Positions 36,217-45,885 of a DNA stretch of 64,000 nucleotides are shown here, one piece after another. Below the pieces are notes generated by a model. The model was given only the letters and a program-made list of their open reading frames with translations. It had not been told where the DNA came from and made no database searches. Position numbers and translations under genes: made by a program. Positions within the stretch are counted from its first letter, which is position 1; each line of letters opens with the position of its first letter. The stretch comes from Pardosa pseudoannulata. Its lineage: Eukaryota > Arthropoda > Arachnida > Araneae > Lycosidae. The DNA lies in the NCBI GenBank assembly GCA_032207245.1, contig CM063509.1:2503567-2567566 (forward strand), read 5' to 3'.

Positions 36217-36741
36217 TAGAGATATAAAAAACCCCAAAATTTTGAAGAGGTGCGAATGAACCCAGTAATTTTTTGGAATAAACCCGGAATTTTGGGAAGA
36301 AATCTTTTTAACAATGTTTACATTTATTTTAACAGTGGCTATTTAAGAACCAACATATTATTTCTAAGAGATTTTTTTGTGTACTTTTGGTAATATATAT
36401 ATATATATTCAAGAAATAATAGCAATGAACATTTAAATGATTTTATAGTAGTACTTATCTCATTAATGACCCTGTTAGTCTTATCAAACACGTAACTGGT
36501 TGCTTCCATTTTAATGGCTAATATAATAATTATATACATTATTGTTGATCATTATTTATTATGTAAATTGCTTTATGTTAAACTTCCCCCCCTTCTTTTA
36601 TAATATAAAGATAAATATGCCAATACATATACATATAAATTTAAACTAACAGTTTATTATTTTTTGTAATGCATATATCATTTAAAAGTATAATCAAATG
36701 ACACTGTTGCATTTTGTATCCAATTCCTACACACACACATA

Positions 36742-36802
<61 letters not shown>

Positions 36803-36938
36803 GAAAGAGAGTAATAATAATATGGGAAATGTAAAAGTTGTCTTGTGCGATTAAAATAAACTAAACAAAATACTTCAAAATTATCATGTTTTGGAAATTT
36901 TCAAAAAACCCGGGTTTTTTTCACTGCTCACAACTCTA
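36217..36938. mobile_element. hAT-type non-autonomous element (722 bp)
   Basis: The right end is TGCTCACAACTCTA. The left end starts TAGAG and continues with AAAAACCCC/AACCCGG motifs mirrored at the right. A perfect 8-bp duplication GTCAGAAC flanks it (36209-36216 and 36939-36946). It contains a long TA microsatellite. Another copy with the same terminal TAGAGTTGTGAGCAGTGG begins at 51284. Confidence 0.75.
36736..36800. repeat. (TA)n microsatellite
   Basis: An AT dinucleotide run of about 60 bp after a short ACAC run. Confidence 0.9.
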
Positions 36939-36946
36939 GTCAGAAC

Positions 36947-38193
36947 TAGAGTTAATGGGTTGAAATTCCACTGCTTCCATGGAGGTTCATAACCAACCAG
37001 AGTTGGCTTTAAGCAGTGGGTTCTGGTCTCATTAGTACTCATGTAACAAAACAATAAAACATAATACTCCTGCCTAACACCAACAAAAAGGGGCAAATAA
37101 ATTTATAAATCTGAATCATAATCAGGGTTGGCTTCATTTGCCCAACCCAAAAAAACCCAAGTGGGTTTTCAAAATCTTTATTTAAAATTCTACATATTTA
37201 ACTAATAATAAATATGTTGAATTAAATCTATAATATATATTTCATATTTCATCTTTGACAATGATCCTAGATTTTGTTTAATTTGAGGGGGTCTAAACTG
37301 CTAGAAAAAACAAAAAATTTTCAGGAAAAAATAGTTATCTGTATAACAAATACAATAAAATCTAAATTAAACAAAGTTAATAAGAATGTATGATGAAAAA
37401 AAAATAAGAATATTGAAGTATTACATGTGATAAAATTAATTGAAAAATGGACAAGAAAAATTGGGAAAAAAATATGTATAACAACTGCAAATAAATAAAC
37501 ATGGGGATAATATATATAATTGATTCTGCTACTTGTCGTATATAACTTACAAATTAACTAAAAAAAATATCTTCTGAATGCTTTAATAACAGAATAGTGC
37601 TAATAAATATAAAGCAATAATTTAATACATTTTATTGAAAAGAAAAAATTTCAAATTCAACTATTTCAAAGTCAACTTTTAGTATAAAATAATCGCCATT
37701 CAAAACGAGTTTTTTTGATGTTAGAAAAATTTTATAATATGAAAAAAAATTTATTTTAAGATTTCAAAATTTCTTTTAATTTAGACTAAAATTTCTTCTG
37801 CATAATTAAATATATTCTGCGAAAAACATCTTGACAATTTTTAAAAACAAAACCAGGTGTTACAGATATAACTTATATACTGTCTGTAAGATGCAATGAA
37901 TAGTAAAATTTGGACTGTTCTGTTAAAATTCGTTTCTTTAAAACAAAACATTGTTTTTCAGCTAATTATTTCAATAAAGAGAATACATCACCGAAATTAC
38001 TTTACCACACTAAAACATTTCACTTTATATTGATGAAATACTTCTTTTATATTTCGATGAAAACAAAATCTTACAATATATAAATTTAAGCATTAACCGT
38101 CTGCAAAATCGTATGTACAGTTAATCAGTTAAAAAACCAAAATCACTTCAGCACGTAAGTCCCCGCTCTAATACAACACTTAATAAACCGTAC
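36947..38193. other. AT-rich intergenic sequence
   Basis: No gene is supported. A short AAAAAAACCCAAGTGGGTTTT patch at 37,148 resembles the interior of the CCCGGG-type hAT element and may be a fragment. Confidence 0.4.
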
Positions 38194-38289
38194 CTTCGGA
38201 TGATTCTGAATGTCAAGTGCAGGAAAAATAGCTGCACTTGCGTCAGTGCAGCTATTTTTCCTGCACTTGACATTCAGAATCATCTGAAG
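38194..38289. repeat. Near-perfect 45-bp hairpin with 6-nt loop
   Basis: Left arm 38194-38238 and right arm 38245-38289 are reverse complements with one mismatch (G at 38198 against its partner). The loop is TGCGTC. The arms start CTTCGGATGATTCTGAATGT. There is no A/T simple repeat, so chance is unlikely. It could be a fold-back of transposon origin, a hairpin RNA precursor, or an inversion artefact. Confidence 0.85.
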
Positions 38290-38389
38290 TTACACTGTGT
38301 ATGCTGTTCTATCTCCTCTTCTTCTATCTTGCTGTTCTTCTCCAGTAGCCCATACATATAAAGCATGATTTTCAATTTAGTGCGCAGTG

Positions 38390-38615
38390 CATCAGAACTT
38401 CCTACGTTCGTTTGCACTCTACGTGGTGCAGCACCTAGTACCGCACGCACTACGGGAATACAAGCAAAAAAATCAACATAATATTTGAATATATTATAAA
38501 AAAATATTATATACCATATAAAGATAGATGGACATAGGTGCAAAAAATTACTGTCCCTCATAATTTTGCCAGGGTGTGCAGTGCACATCCTGCACATATG
38601 GACCGCACGCCACTG
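38390..38615. mobile_element. Probable end fragment of a hAT-like element
   Basis: The stretch ends GGACCGCACGCCACTG; its reverse complement CAGTGGCGTGCGGTCC is a typical hAT-type terminus. GC content is higher than the flanks. No matching other end was located. Confidence 0.35.
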
Positions 38616-38812
38616 GTTACTAAATACTATCTTAGCTAATCTTGATAATAATTATGCAATTTTCATTACATGATTTTGATATAATTCTACCACTAATATA
38701 TTTACTACATGTGTTTTTGTCTTAGTATATAGATGTAAAATAGGAAGAAAGCTATTTGAAATGTCCTCCACATTTCGAATTAAATTTCAGTATCATCAGT
38801 CTTGACTACATC

Positions 38813-39593
38813 CATGGTTTCCGCGCACCTGGAAAGTCATGGAAAATCCTGGATTTAGACAATGGATTAATTTTGTCATGGAAAGTCTTGATTTTTCAAG
38901 TAAAATGAGTAAAAGTCATGGATCCGCTAAACTACCGATTAAAAAAATGCATTGAATTGTTTAATTCTATTTTTACTTGTCATTTGGCTAAAGTTACTAA
39001 GTTTGGTATTTATGTATTATCCTATTGACCCTATTGCCAAGTAAAATTGGTTCACCAAGGAAGCTCAAAGCAAGAAAGCTTAATGGGTGGGTAAATGTAT
39101 ATTATTCTGGTTTTTTCTTAAATTGTAGATTAAAATTTTATTAATATAATAATAATTATTTTTTTAATAAAAATTATTTAAGATTTTTGCACAAAATATA
39201 AATTTATCTCTAGGGACATTGTATATAAACATTATAGGGTTATATTTGTCTATTATTCGTGGTCACCCGGATAATACCAAAGTACCCTGAATTCAAATTG
39301 GAAACATTTTGATTGAAAAATTGGTATATGGTTAAACTTAGGTATGTTGATACAACAATTTATTTTTATGTATGTGAGTTTATTAACACTTATAAAGTAA
39401 GTTTATAGTTTTTTTTATGATAAAATTCCTGTCATTTCTCTAAAAGCATATATTTTATTTGTATGTACATCAGAAGTTTTATTCATATATACTTTAACGA
39501 AAGCTTTTAAAAGTCACGAAAAATGATCTGTTAAATCAGAGAAAGTCATGAAAAATCATGGATTTGAAAAATTTTATTTTGGCAGATACCCTG
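38813..39593. mobile_element. 781-bp element 'CATGGTTTCCGCG', copy 2
   Basis: The flanks TACATC and CACATC agree at 5 of 6. The position relative to the backbone differs from copy 1: here it splits the ACATCCCATTTT stretch that is continuous in copy A at ~22,509. So it inserted independently. Confidence 0.75.
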
Positions 39594-40603
39594 CACATCC
39601 CATTTTAGAAATTATGATGAAATTGATTCAAAAGTAACCTTAAGATGCATTATTTCAGAATAACAGTAAAAAACAGTAAATAACAGTTTGTAGTTGTACA
39701 AAAATTAACTTTTATTTGTCAATTACTATACAAAAGTTGATTAGTACATTTAAAGATCCATTAATATTTTTCACTTCTACTCAGTAAAATCAGCATTTTC
39801 AAGTCTTTGTCTTGTATCTAGTAAAACAATAATAAAAAATGCATTATATCTCTGTTTCAAAACAATAACTTACTGTTTCAGTTACAGTTAATGTCTGGCA
39901 TGGGGAAACTTATTCTTTCCAAGCACATTTAGACAAATTTTAAACTGTAGTATATCTTTTTTTCTTTTACAGGTGACATTCACATGAAAGTGTTTCTCCA
40001 CATTTTGTGTTGGATGGTTCAACTGAATACTGTGTTGATTTCTGTGTACAAGTGACTTTAACTACAGTGCAGAAATTTTTACAGTTGTAAATAATTATTG
40101 AAAAGGTTAGAGTTTTAATATGTGTTTTAAAATTTTATATATACCAGGTAGAATTCTTATATGAAATAGTTTTTAATAAGCAAAACACATCTCTGTAGAA
40201 ATTAACATACAATAAAATACATATGCCATTTTAATTGTATAGTGTGTTAACATATTGTACTTTAATTCAATTCTTGAATACAGCATGGACGTACTCATGC
40301 TTTCACCATGAGTAGCATTGATTATTGCCAATAAAGGGCTCTCATATTAAAATGGTCAACAAAATCTGCAGCATTATATAAGATTAGTTTTTGTGATCTG
40401 CAGTGGGGAGATGGAAAATTTTATAAAGGATTTATAGGTAACAGACACTTGCTCAAATGTGGATCAGATATATATATATAAGAAAATAAAACTGTTGTAA
40501 AGATAAAATATGAAAAGTGTCCATTAGTAATCAAGGACTTAAGAGAAGTAGCTTAAAAACTACCAAGAAACAGATATTGTTCAATATTTTATTTGTTTCT
40601 GAT

Positions 40604-42280
40604 ATGGATGAAAGGGATTTAAACCATTTTAACGTACTAGATTCTAACGAAAGTCCTATTGCATGTAAAATATGCAACAAATCATTTTCTCAAAAATGCC
40701 ACTTAGATAAGCATCTATGTTCCAATACTCCGGGAAAATCATTTGCTTGTGATGTGTGTAAGAAAACATTTCCTAATAGCTTCCGCTTAATTGTTCATCT
40801 TCGTTCCCATACTGGTGAGAAGCCATTTTCTTGCAGTGTATGTAAAAAAACATTTTCTGTACGTTCCAACTTGAAAAGACATCTTCATTCCCATACTGAG
40901 GAAAAACCATTTTCTTGCAGCATATGTAAGAAATCATTTTCTCAAAAAACTTTCTTAGATGCTCACCTTCGTTCCCACACTCGGGAGAAACCATTTGTTT
41001 GTGATGTATGTAAGAAAGCATTTTCTGCGAGTTTCAGCTTAAAAATTCATCTTCGTTCCCATACTGGTGAAAAGCCATTTTCTTGCAGTGTGTGTAATAG
41101 AGCATTTACTCAAAAATCTTACTTAGATGTTCACTTTCGTTCCCATACTGGTGACAAGCCATTTTCTTGCAGTGTATGTAAAAAAGCATTTACTCAAAAA
41201 TCTCACTTGGACGTTCATCTTCGTTCCCATACTGGAGAAAAACCATTTTTTTGCAGTGTATGTAAGAAAGCATTTTCTGAGAGTTCAAAGTTGAAAAAAC
41301 ATTTACGTTCCCATACTGGAGAAAAGCCATTTTCCTGCAATGTTTGTAAGAAAGCATTTACTCAGAAATCTCACCTAGATGTTCATCTTCGTTCCCATAA
41401 TGGAGAAAAACCATTTTCTTGTAGTGCATGTAACAAAGCATTTACTCAGAAAAAAAACTTAGATGCTCATTTTTGTCCTCGTACTGGGGAGAAACCATTT
41501 ACTTGCAGTGTATGTAAGAAAGTCTTTATTAAAAAATCTCTCTTAGATGTTCATCTTTGTTCCCATAATGAGAAAAAACCATTTACTTGCAGTGTATGTA
41601 AGAAGGCATTTACTTGGAGATACAGCTTAAAAAGTCATCTTCGTTCCCATACTGGTGAGAAACCGTTTTCTTGCAGTCTATGTGAGAAAACGTTTTCTGC
41701 GAATTCTAGCTTAAAAACTCATCTTCGTTCCCATACTGGTGAGAAACCATTTTCTTGCAGTCTATGTGAGAAAGCATTTTCTGTTAGTTCCAGCTTAAAA
41801 AGTCATCTTCGTTCCCATACTGGTGAGAAACCATTTTCTTGCAATGTATGTCAGAGCACCTTTTCTCATAATTCCAACTTCCAAAAACATCTTTATCTTC
41901 ATACTGTTGAAAAACCATTTTCTTGTGATGTATGTAAAAAAGCATTTTCTAACAGTTCCATCTTGAAAAGTCATCTTCGTTCCCATACTGTTGAGAAGCC
42001 ATTTTCTTGTGATGTATGTAAGAAAGCATTTTCTGAGAGTTCTAAATTAAAAATACATCTTCGTTCCCATACTGGTGAGAAACCGTTTTCTTGTACTGTG
42101 TGTCAGAAAGCATTTTCTGAGAGTTCTACCTTGAAAAAACATTTTCGTTCTCATACTGGTGAAAAACCATTTTCTTGTGATACATGTAAGAAAGCATTTT
42201 CTCATAATTTCAGCTTGCAAAGACATCTTCGCTCCCACACTAATGGGAAACTGTTTTCTTCTGTATATGTAACAAAATAA
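40604..42280 (+). CDS. C2H2 zinc-finger protein B, 19 fingers, 558 residues
   Basis: Paralogue of gene A, starting [16 protein letters not shown] at the matching ATG. It has 19 fingers with TGEKP-type linkers. Finger 1 has the same HLCSN defect as in A; finger 10 ends HFCPR, replacing the second zinc-binding His, so 17 fingers are canonical. It has three fingers more than A. Fingers 2-4 are close to those of A, while the central fingers have reshuffled contact helices ([27 protein letters not shown]), suggesting changed DNA targets. The end FSSVYVTK and stop are shared with A. No effector domain is seen. An open frame extends 29 codons upstream without an ATG and is not conserved in A, so it is not used. 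Confidence 0.9.
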   Translation: MDERDLNHFNVLDSNESPIACKICNKSFSQKCHLDKHLCSNTPGKSFACDVCKKTFPNSFRLIVHLRSHTGEKPFSCSVCKKTFSVRSNLKRHLHSHTEEKPFSCSICKKSFSQKTFLDAHLRSHTREKPFVCDVCKKAFSASFSLKIHLRSHTGEKPFSCSVCNRAFTQKSYLDVHFRSHTGDKPFSCSVCKKAFTQKSHLDVHLRSHTGEKPFFCSVCKKAFSESSKLKKHLRSHTGEKPFSCNVCKKAFTQKSHLDVHLRSHNGEKPFSCSACNKAFTQKKNLDAHFCPRTGEKPFTCSVCKKVFIKKSLLDVHLCSHNEKKPFTCSVCKKAFTWRYSLKSHLRSHTGEKPFSCSLCEKTFSANSSLKTHLRSHTGEKPFSCSLCEKAFSVSSSLKSHLRSHTGEKPFSCNVCQSTFSHNSNFQKHLYLHTVEKPFSCDVCKKAFSNSSILKSHLRSHTVEKPFSCDVCKKAFSESSKLKIHLRSHTGEKPFSCTVCQKAFSESSTLKKHFRSHTGEKPFSCDTCKKAFSHNFSLQRHLRSHTNGKLFSSVYVTK

Positions 42281-42374
42281 TTTAGTATATATAGCAAATC
42301 ATTTCCTGCAAAATCTCACTTAGACGTTTCTATTCATTTCCAACATTGGGTATAAACATTATTCATGCAGTATG

Positions 42375-43094
42375 CAGGCTGGCAATTCCGTCACTTTTCT
42401 CACCTTTAGTCACTTTTTTTTACAATTGATCACTTTTAGTCACTTTTTTCATGGTGTATCGCTGCAAAAGTCTGATGATGAAAAAAGAAAATCTGAATTA
42501 ATAACAAAATATTTTAATAAAAGACCAAAAATGGGATGCTCTAATCTTATTTTTCTTATTATAATATAATTAGTCATATGTTTTCCAGAATTTAGTAATT
42601 TTAAAAAGTTATAAAGAAGTTCCTGAAATCTACATTTGTACAGAAATGTACATTTAATACATTAAAGTAATTTACGTCAAAGCACACATTTCTCTTTTTC
42701 TTTTTCTTCACAATTTTTGTTTAGATACTCTAATCTAGCCATGTACATATTTCAAAACCTCATTAATATATGCTGAAAATTGTGATTATAAAATTAATGT
42801 ATTGTATGTATTCGAATCTAATTTATAGATTTTCTTGAATAAAAAGCAATGTCGAGTTGTGTGAAACAAAATTTTTAACCTTTTTTTATTTGACGCTAAA
42901 ATCATATCTTTCATGAATCATTTGATTTAGAGTTAAAATAAATAGAAAAATCTTAATAATAGAATCTGTAATCCAGAGGAGAAAAAAAATCCCTTTTTTA
43001 TTTTTTCAATGTTTAGTCACTTTTTGGTCACTTATTCCATATTATTTGTCACTTTTCTCACCTTTTTGAAAGTACCTCAGCAGTTGCAAGCCTG
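42375..43094. mobile_element. 720-bp element 'CAGGCTTGCAA', copy 2
   Basis: A perfect 6-bp duplication AGTATG flanks it (42369-42374 and 43095-43100). The left end is CAGGCTGGCAA, the right end TTGCAAGCCTG. The matching site in copy A (~25,750-25,755) is uninterrupted, giving a natural empty site. Confidence 0.8.
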
Positions 43095-43230
43095 AGTATG
43101 TAAGAAAATATTTGCTAATAAACCTATGATTTCATCATGTTTGTATTCACAGTGGGAAAAAATCATTTGCCAGAATGTATATAAGAAATCATTTTTGAAA
43201 AAGTACAGCTTGCATCCATGATTATCAAGC
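43095..43230 (+). pseudogene. Relic zinc fingers after gene B
   Basis: The sequence after the element continues with decayed finger coding (VCKKIFANKPM, then CQNVYKKSFLKKYSLHP), parallel to 25,750-25,870 in copy A. It is cut off from gene B by the stop codon and the inserted element. Confidence 0.6.
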
Positions 43231-43465
43231 TGGTTACTATAGCAGTAAAAATAATCAGTAAAAGTATTTTTCAGATAGATCAGCATATTCAGAATTAAGT
43301 TAGTATGGAAAATGTCTGATGAACAATTAGTTTTTTTTAATGTGTTTGTGCTTTATTTGAATAGTTTAATTTTGCTATATCTAAAATAGTTTTTAAATAA
43401 GTGCAGGTTTGTGAGCTACTGACAAATGTGTGGAATATCTACTAAATTTTTTTTTTTTTAATATA

Positions 43466-44266
43466 CTCAAACCTGTTTTAGTGCAGTCTTTTTTTGTGCA
43501 GTAAATAAAAATTTCAATCAAATTGAACATAATTGACGAAGTTATTAATAATGACATCGGAGATGGATTTGATAGTTTTAGTGAAAATGATCTTGTCGAA
43601 ATGATTCAGGATGACACCGTAAGGGAAGATGAAATTATAAATTATGTAACAGATGTTACTGATGGGCAAGAAGAACCCGATCCTATGACAGCAGATAAAA
43701 TCTATGCAGGACTCCAACTCTGTCATAAATTAGAATGTCATTTTCTTGCAATCGATGCCAATTCCGAAAGAAGCTTCAGTCGTGCATATCTGGCTACTGG
43801 GACATATACAAGCGTCTAGTAAAACAACAGTCGTCGCAAAAACTAATCACTGACTATATGGTAAATGGAGAAAAGTCAACTCTAAACGAGTGCGAAATAG
43901 TATCTTCAAGTGACGAAAGCGATTTTGAACCAGTTTATCACAGGAAAGTTCGCATATTGTCAGACTGCGAAGGATAATGTTTATACGTTTTGTATGTGTA
44001 AAATAATCACATAATATGTAAATAAAATATTTAAAAATGTTCGGAAGTGTATTTTTTAAATCAGATTCCAAAATGTTTGGTGAAATTCCAGGTATGTACT
44101 AGTTATTTTGTAAGGCTGAGTTATTTTAAATGTGAGAATTTTTTTATGTGGTCCCTATTCACCGTATAAAAAACATTTCATAGCTATTGGTGAAGTTTTG
44201 TGCAATTTTTTTTATATGTTTTTTTTATGCGGTCCCTACCCACCACACAAAAACAGGTTTGAGTGT
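43466..44266 (+). mobile_element. pogo/Tigger-like deletion derivative (~800 bp)
   Basis: The left end CTCAAACCTGTTTTAGTGCAG follows TA. The inverse at the right (ACAAAAACAGGTTTGAG) is followed by TGTA. Subterminal GCGGTCCCTACCCACC and GTGGTCCCTATTCACC repeats are near the right end. The interior holds transposase C-terminal remains. Confidence 0.7.
43523..43976 (+). pseudogene. TIGD/pogo-like transposase C-terminal remnant
   Basis: An acidic stretch (DIGDGFDSFSENDLVEMIQD, then GQEEPDPMTADKI) is typical of the C-terminal part of Tigger-like transposases. After about 97 codons the frame shifts to one reading LVKQQSSQKLITDYMVNGEK and ending at 43976. No DNA-binding or catalytic domain remains. 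Confidence 0.6.
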
Positions 44267-44884
44267 ACTTGTGTGTGAGGGGGGAGGGTGCTGGAGAGGC
44301 GTATGCAATTTTCTCATGTATAGGTGGATTTTATGGTTTTGTTTGTTAACGTATGTCTGCATATCAGATATTCACCTCATTTTCAATGTAAAAAATTTTT
44401 CACATCTATTAATAAGTTGCTAAACAAATTATTATAATAACATATAAGGCTTATCATTATGTGTATATGCTGTGTCATTTCTGACCACAATATATCTTAG
44501 AGCTTGGCTTACGATCAAATTCATTCGAAATTAAATTTACAACATGCATTGTTAAAAAGAATAACAATAAAAAAGTTTGTAGATGTTACAAAAATACCTT
44601 TTATGTGTGAAATAAAAGTTGGTTAGTAGAGTTTAAAACAGGGTTGGCAAGATTTAAATCAGTTGATTATTTTAAAAAAATCATTGATTTAAGTCTTTTT
44701 TATTTATTTATTTATTTTTTTAACTTATATTTCAATGACAGGAGAATTGGGAATAAGCACAGATATACCAATAAGTCAATAAGTGTCAATAGATAGCATG
44801 TGTTTTCCAAGAATGGAGGGGTTGTTATCAGAAAGTATGTAGTACAATGATTGATTAGGACTGGTAGAATTCATTTTATGTTGT

Positions 44885-45065
44885 GGGAGGTAAAGAGAGT
44901 ATTACAGAACTCGAAATCCAGTTTGTCTTCTACCCAATAACAACATCCGTGGCTTCATCTGCTGGAATAGAAAGACAGTTTTCTTCTTTTGGTATTGTTT
45001 GTTCTAGCCTTCGTAACCAATGAGGAGTGGATAAAGCATAGAAACAAGTGTTTTTATTGAAACAG
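44885..45065 (+). pseudogene. hAT C-terminal dimerisation-domain fragment
   Basis: Translation gives ITTSVASSAGIERQFSSFG, then SSLRN followed by a stop and GVDKA*KQVFLLK. This matches the SSAG-ER-FS-FG and LRN-L...A motif of hAT family C-terminal dimerisation domains. Stops show that it is dead. Confidence 0.75.
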
Positions 45066-45111
45066 TGAAATAAATAACTAATTCATAGCTAAAAAAATAT
45101 TGAAATAATTG

Positions 45112-45261
45112 GAGTTTGGTTTGGAGTGCTACGGTCTACTTTTTGCAACATGAGGGCTAATGAGACCGGGACCTACTGCTTAAAGCTGATTCCGAGTGGC
45201 TACGAACATCCATGCAAATGTGGGATTCAAACCCATGAATTTTGGGTCCGAAGGCCAGCAA
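45112..45261 (-). mobile_element. tRNA-derived SINE, second copy, tRNA end truncated
   Basis: Same family and orientation as 109-282, flanked by a perfect 13-bp duplication ATTGAAATAATTG (45099-45111 and 45262-45274). It lacks the outermost tRNA-like bases with the A box, so it is 5'-truncated, as is common for target-primed insertion. It is inserted in the hAT remnant. Confidence 0.8.
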
Positions 45262-45445
45262 ATTGAAATAATTGTGATTTTTTGTTTTTTTAAATGATAG
45301 GTCAGCATTTTCAAAATTAAATTAGTATAGAAAATATCTGATAAAGTTTTATGTGTTTGTGCTTTATTTTAATATTTTAATTTTGCTGTATTATTCTAAA
45401 ATAGTTAGAGCAGGGCTGTGTGCTACTGAGAAAATTTTTTTGATA

Positions 45446-45575
45446 CAGTGAAACCTCTCTGAGCGGCTACCCTACTGTTCCGAGAACATTTGACCGCTCA
45501 GAGGGGTTTTATTATAAGATAATTGCTATAATGCATAATATAAACAAGTCTGACCTATATTGCCTCATAGAGAAG
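45446..45575. mobile_element. Left-end fragment of the 26099-type pogo-like element
   Basis: CAGTGAAACCTCTCTGAGCGG and the following ~120 bp match 26099-26225. The element breaks off at the next SINE-like unit. Confidence 0.65.
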
Positions 45576-45585
45576 CTTGGCCAAC

Positions 45586-45690
45586 GAGCTCAGTGGCCTA
45601 ATGGTCAAAGCGTGAGTTCCAGACCCGAAGATTATGGGTTCGATGCTTGCCATGGCAGTTGATCCAAAGTACGGATTTTTAATTTAAAAA
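45586..45690 (+). mobile_element. tRNA-related SINE, different family
   Basis: Contains an A box TGGCCTAATGG (45594-45604) and a B-box-like GGTTCGATGCT (45637-45647) at tRNA spacing. It has no acceptor-stem pairing, so it is SINE-derived and not a functional tRNA gene. Confidence 0.6.
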
Positions 45691-45885
45691 TGTTATTTAT
45701 TGTTTCCTTATGTTCTCGAACATTCTAGATCTAGCATTGACTGAATATTACGTATTGAAAGTTCATCTCCTTTATGATATTGTACTAAAGTCTTTGTTTA
45801 ATTTTTGTGTATTTGTTTAAATATATATATTCATTTTAAATACTGCTATTTTATATAGTGTGTTAAAATGGGTTGTGTTTAAAGC

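Larger units (their letters stand above)
44639..45298 (+). mobile_element. hAT element remnant, right end missing
   Basis: The sequence starts CAGGGTTGGCAAGATTTAAA, a recognisable hAT-type left end with ATTTAAATC-type subterminal repeats. It contains a transposase C-terminal fragment and is broken by a SINE at 45112-45261. No CCAACCCTG right end is seen before paralogous flank resumes at ~45,300. Confidence 0.6.

Noticed and set aside
38194..38289. miRNA gene call for the hairpin
   Set aside because: The arms are too long and too perfectly paired for a normal animal miRNA precursor; without small-RNA data only the hairpin itself can be claimed.
40517..40603. N-terminal extension of zinc-finger gene B
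   Set aside because: It has no ATG (opens at GTG), and the matching region in gene A is broken by a 10-bp indel.
44639..45298. Complete hAT transposon
   Set aside because: Only a left end and a C-terminal coding fragment are visible; no right terminal repeat or target duplication was found.
45586..45662. Functional tRNA gene
   Set aside because: A and B boxes are present but the ends do not pair as an acceptor stem; better explained as a SINE head.
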